A DNA stretch of 64,000 bases. It comes from DSXF01 sp964387495. GTDB taxonomy: Bacteria > Chloroflexota > Anaerolineae > Anaerolineales > Villigracilaceae. The stretch lies in assembly GCA_964387495.1 (NCBI GenBank), contig CAYLXB010000010.1:7603-71602 (forward strand). The letters are read 5' to 3'. How positions within the stretch are numbered: the first letter of the stretch is position 1; every line of letters begins with the position of its first letter. Positions 61,213-64,000 of this stretch are shown here, one piece after another. A program made the translations under genes and the position numbers. The notes under the pieces were generated by a model that saw only the letters and a program-made list of their open reading frames with translations, was not told the origin of the DNA and did no database searches.

Positions 61213-63927
61213 TCAGGAACCAGAAACAGGGGACGCCACAAAAACCCCAACACGAAAACCGCTCCTGTTCCAAGGATTGACGGGGTAGCGCCTGCCGCGG
61301 TACGCACAACGGGCATCCCAGTCATTGTCGTTGAACGCGCCGCCACGCAGGACACGCGGACCATCAGCGCCCTCATCTTCACGCCCGTCCTCAGCCCGGT
61401 AAGGATAGGGTTTGTAAAGACTGCGCGTCCACTCCCACACGTTTCCCACCATGTCGGCACACCCGTAAGGCGAATCGCCCTGCGGGGAGAAATAACTGAC
61501 GGGTGTGGTGTTTCCAGTTTCCCTACGAAACACTTTATTCCACAGCCCGCGCGTTCCCCTGCTCCAATATTCGTAAGTATTGGCCATACCTTCCTGCCAC
61601 TCATTCCCCCACGGATAGATCCGCCCATCCACGCCCCGGGAGGCCTTCTCCCATTCGGCCTCGCTGGGCAGAGTCATTCCCTGCGCTTGAGCATAGGCCA
61701 TGGCATCCTTCCAGGTTATGTAGTCCACGGGGTGATTCGGCGTACCGTTCAAATCAGGTCTACCCTCAACCTGGTACTGCTGAGTCTCGACGAAGGAACG
61801 AAAATCCTTCACGGTGACCGGGGTCTTCCCAATGTAAAAAGTGGGAAGATAAATCGTGTGCTGAGGTTTTTCATCATCCCTGGCAATTCCCGCACTTCCC
61901 ATTAAAAATTCCCCCGCGGGTACGCACACAAGTCCAAATTGCTCGCAGCGGCCAAGTTCGCAAAATGCCCAGGTTGCTGTACACTTGAGCCGGTGGCTGC
62001 CCTCGTTACGGGCCTTTGCCAGTGCGCGCCAGGCTTCTGCATCAGGTTCGAAATCAAGCTTTGGCAAAGTCATCGCAACCAGCATGCGCGTATCGTCATC
62101 GGAACTGGCGAGCAGCTTGATCAATAAAGGTACAAACGACTTCGTAATCTCTACCCCCAAATCAGGCAGCAGCCGCATGGCACGCCGGCGCAGTGCAGGA
62201 TCGCGGCCAAGCAGAACACTTCTCATCCATTCCTGTGCAGCCTCTGGATCAGATGTGAGCAGGGAGGATGTCAAAAGGCTGAACACATCCGCCGCCTCCG
62301 TCTGGCATAACTCTCTCAGCAGGCGGTCCTTCACCTCGAAACGTAACGCTTCGCCCACCTGCAAATCTTCGGCCAGGCTCCAGCCTGCCAGCGCCAGGCT
62401 GGCAGGGTTTTCTCCGCTTTGCTGCAAGAGCGCCTGGATCAACGCTTCCGCCCGTTTGGAGGGCTTCACCAGGCCAATCGCGATCAAAATAACCTCGCGC
62501 CAGCGTTCTTCGGCGGCAAACTTTATCAGTAAGGTATCCAGGCCCTGTTCAGAAACATGGCTTGCAGCCAGGTAATCATGCAATGCGCGGTGAGCAAACC
62601 CATACCTGCCAATTGCCTGTTCCACCAGCACGCCGGAGCGCTCATAGATCTGGCGAATCAAACTGGCAGCGCTGACCTGTTTTGTCAGGGAAGGCAGCAA
62701 AGGTGTAACCAGTCTCTCCAGGCCTTCCTTGTCCATCTCAAGCAGGCCATTCTCCACATAGTGGAAAGCAATGGCTTTAAGGACAAGCAGCTTATCGTTC
62801 AGTGAGGGGGCATCCGGCAGGCTCAGGCCTTTGTCTTTTGCATCCCACAGGTCCAGCAGGATTTCCAGGCATTCCCGGTATAAACGCGCTCTTCCCTTTG
62901 GCAGATCCGTGGTACGGTTTTTATGTACAAGCGTGACCAGGGACAAGATCAACGGTGTACGGGCAATACGCAGCAGCCCTTCGTTCTTCAGCAAAGCCTT
63001 CCACAAAGACTCCGCCTGTTCCAGGGAAGCCTGATAGGCCCGGATTTCCACATCACGGATGGCCTCAGGGCTTGGAGAAACGCCAAGCCTGTTTATCGCC
63101 TCCGTGCGTGTGACTTCCCGGTACCAGGCGCCAATGAACTGGCGGATATCATCGCGGTCGAATTCCTGCACGGTGTATTGGCGAAAACCAGGGAGTTGGT
63201 CATGCCAGCCTGCAATGCGGCAGGTGACCACGATCCAATTATCAGGATATTCATTTGCAAACGCGCGAATTTCTTCTACAACCCGCTTATGAGCCTCTTC
63301 ATCCAAAACTTCATCCAGCCCATCAAGTAACACAATGCAATTTCCGCTTTTCAAATGCCGCTCGAAATAACCAGCGGGTACCTTTTTCAACCCCATACTT
63401 GAAGGGGATTCAATCAGGTTGAGAAGAGATTGTGGTTGACCGGCCTTCCTCAACTCGCGCAAGCGTACAAAAACCGGTACCGGCTTTCCCAGGCGGAGAC
63501 GTACTGGATGTTCGGTGTATCCTGTAAAAATAAGCGTGAGATAGTCCAACAAAGTTGACTTACCCGCCCCAGGCTGTCCAAGAATAACCATGTGTTTCTG
63601 ATTGTCGTCGAAGACGTGATCCCAAAGGACGGTTGGGCTTTCTTTGGCTGTGTTCAGCCGTAGGGAAATGTAAACTTCCGTCAGGCGCGGCGCATGCAAA
63701 TCAGACGGGTTATAAATGCCAATCAACTTCAGCCATTTGTGACCTTCAGCCAAAGCGCGGTAGTATCTTTTTCGGAAAGCAAAGCCGAAAGCCTGAACAA
63801 CCGTCTCCAGCCGATTCCCCAACTTCCGAAATAATGCTTTGATGGGTTCAGACAGAATGAGAACCACGATCGCAGTGATTACCCCCACTAAAATTGTGTC
63901 GCTGTTATCCTTCCAGAACTGATCCAT
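61213..63927 (-). CDS. Membrane-anchored NACHT ATPase with HEAT-like repeats and C-terminal formylglycine-enzyme-like (C-type-lectin fold) domain
   Basis: A 904-residue STAND protein. One TM (about 12-30) leads to a NACHT module with Walker A LGQPGAGKST near 119 and Walker B CIVLLDGLDEV near 205. A winged/helical region and HEAT-like repeats follow (about 500-650). The C-terminal domain from about 672 (VPAGEFLMGS, LPSEAEWEKASRG, GNVWEWTRS) is of the FGE/SUMF1 type. Its end, from VLRGGAF to SGFRVGVF, has the RGG-[SA]-[WF]-N...ARCAYR...GFRV scaffold of DGR-diversified ligand-binding domains. GGGAG six bases before the ATG sets the start. NACHT proteins serve in bacterial defence or signalling; the diversified tail would be the recognition end. 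Confidence 0.85.
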   Translation of the reverse strand: MDQFWKDNSDTILVGVITAIVVLILSEPIKALFRKLGNRLETVVQAFGFAFRKRYYRALAEGHKWLKLIGIYNPSDLHAPRLTEVYISLRLNTAKESPTVLWDHVFDDNQKHMVILGQPGAGKSTLLDYLTLIFTGYTEHPVRLRLGKPVPVFVRLRELRKAGQPQSLLNLIESPSSMGLKKVPAGYFERHLKSGNCIVLLDGLDEVLDEEAHKRVVEEIRAFANEYPDNWIVVTCRIAGWHDQLPGFRQYTVQEFDRDDIRQFIGAWYREVTRTEAINRLGVSPSPEAIRDVEIRAYQASLEQAESLWKALLKNEGLLRIARTPLILSLVTLVHKNRTTDLPKGRARLYRECLEILLDLWDAKDKGLSLPDAPSLNDKLLVLKAIAFHYVENGLLEMDKEGLERLVTPLLPSLTKQVSAASLIRQIYERSGVLVEQAIGRYGFAHRALHDYLAASHVSEQGLDTLLIKFAAEERWREVILIAIGLVKPSKRAEALIQALLQQSGENPASLALAGWSLAEDLQVGEALRFEVKDRLLRELCQTEAADVFSLLTSSLLTSDPEAAQEWMRSVLLGRDPALRRRAMRLLPDLGVEITKSFVPLLIKLLASSDDDTRMLVAMTLPKLDFEPDAEAWRALAKARNEGSHRLKCTATWAFCELGRCEQFGLVCVPAGEFLMGSAGIARDDEKPQHTIYLPTFYIGKTPVTVKDFRSFVETQQYQVEGRPDLNGTPNHPVDYITWKDAMAYAQAQGMTLPSEAEWEKASRGVDGRIYPWGNEWQEGMANTYEYWSRGTRGLWNKVFRRETGNTTPVSYFSPQGDSPYGCADMVGNVWEWTRSLYKPYPYRAEDGREDEGADGPRVLRGGAFNDNDWDARCAYRGRRYPVNPWNRSGFRVGVFVASPVSGS
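61214..61355 (-). other. Candidate DGR variable region and A-free 3' end
   Basis: On the coding (minus) strand the last 45 codons of the NACHT gene follow the layout of a DGR variable region. The residues differing from the Asn-rich template-like scaffold fall where AAC/AAT codons are expected. The final 49 bases of this stretch (61262 to 61214 on the minus strand) contain no adenine at all, as expected for an initiation-of-mutagenic-homing segment. No template repeat or reverse transcriptase is in the window. Confidence 0.5.
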
Positions 63928-63974
63928 TGGCAACTCCCTTCAGCATCGTCGAGGATGAAGGTCTTTTTGGGCAT
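63888..63974 (-). CDS. Possible 28-codon leader ORF overlapping the NACHT start
   Basis: ATG at 63974 has a perfectly placed GGAGG (6-nt spacing) and encodes MPKKTFILDDAEGSCQWISS plus eight residues, stopping 37-39 bp inside the NACHT gene in another frame. The strong ribosome site suggests translation, and the overlap suggests translational coupling. It could instead be a chance frame; no homologue is known to me. Confidence 0.35.
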   Translation of the reverse strand: MPKKTFILDDAEGSCQWISSGRITATQF

Positions 63975-64000
63975 GAGTCCCCTCCGGGGATGCGGTCTGA

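Overview
The window looks like part of a bacterial chromosome from the Chloroflexota, most likely class Anaerolineae. It is moderately GC-rich. The clearest marker is a pair of DUF2298 ('chlor_Arch_YYY') membrane proteins, a family largely limited to Chloroflexi and Archaea. The placement is by gene content only, with no rRNA marker. I saw no rRNA, tRNA, CRISPR array, insertion sequence or phage gene.

Layout. 1-11 kb: a truncated GNAT-type gene, a two-subunit class I fumarase, a membrane zinc-ribbon protein, a fused DppB-DppC permease with a DUF885 lipoprotein, a roughly 600 bp non-coding stretch, a PC4-like protein, and a tightly overlapping trio (quinate-dehydrogenase-like protein, nucleotidyltransferase, PAP2 phosphatase). 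10.8-19.3 kb: short-chain dehydrogenase, M23 peptidase, Hsp20, urocanase next to an Fe-S type Rrf2 regulator, an adhesin-like lipoprotein, RadA, an EamA transporter and a nitroreductase. 19.3-23.8 kb: a signalling cluster of two GAF histidine kinases and one receiver protein. 23.97-25.7 kb: a peroxiredoxin-glutaredoxin fusion that appears to be a SELENOPROTEIN, followed by a sensor-like protein with no output domain. In the peroxiredoxin an in-frame TGA sits exactly at the peroxidatic cysteine and is followed by a SECIS-like hairpin. 25.7-39.7 kb: mostly housekeeping genes on the minus strand (dusB, msrA, clpC, a MazG-like gene, an M42 peptidase, cysS, a PIN-TRAM protein, a large sensor kinase, an acyltransferase, cmk). 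39.7-57.3 kb: a cell-envelope glycosylation region with GT-C glycosyltransferases, a sulfatase-like protein, a stand-alone DUF2298 protein and a 1655-residue glycosyltransferase-DUF2298 fusion, followed by methyltransferases, a GT4 and rsmI. 57.5-61 kb: a type II topoisomerase A subunit and a lipid kinase. 61.2-64 kb: a membrane-anchored NACHT protein with a formylglycine-enzyme-like C-terminus whose last 45 residues look like the variable region of a diversity-generating retroelement (DGR).

Two signals stand out. The first is the selenocysteine peroxiredoxin, which a standard gene caller would truncate at its N-terminus. The second is the likely DGR target, whose reverse transcriptase and template repeat are not in the window. 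A third pattern is a recurring TATAAT/TACAAT box without a clear -35, sometimes only 6-8 nt before the start codon, which suggests some leaderless mRNAs.
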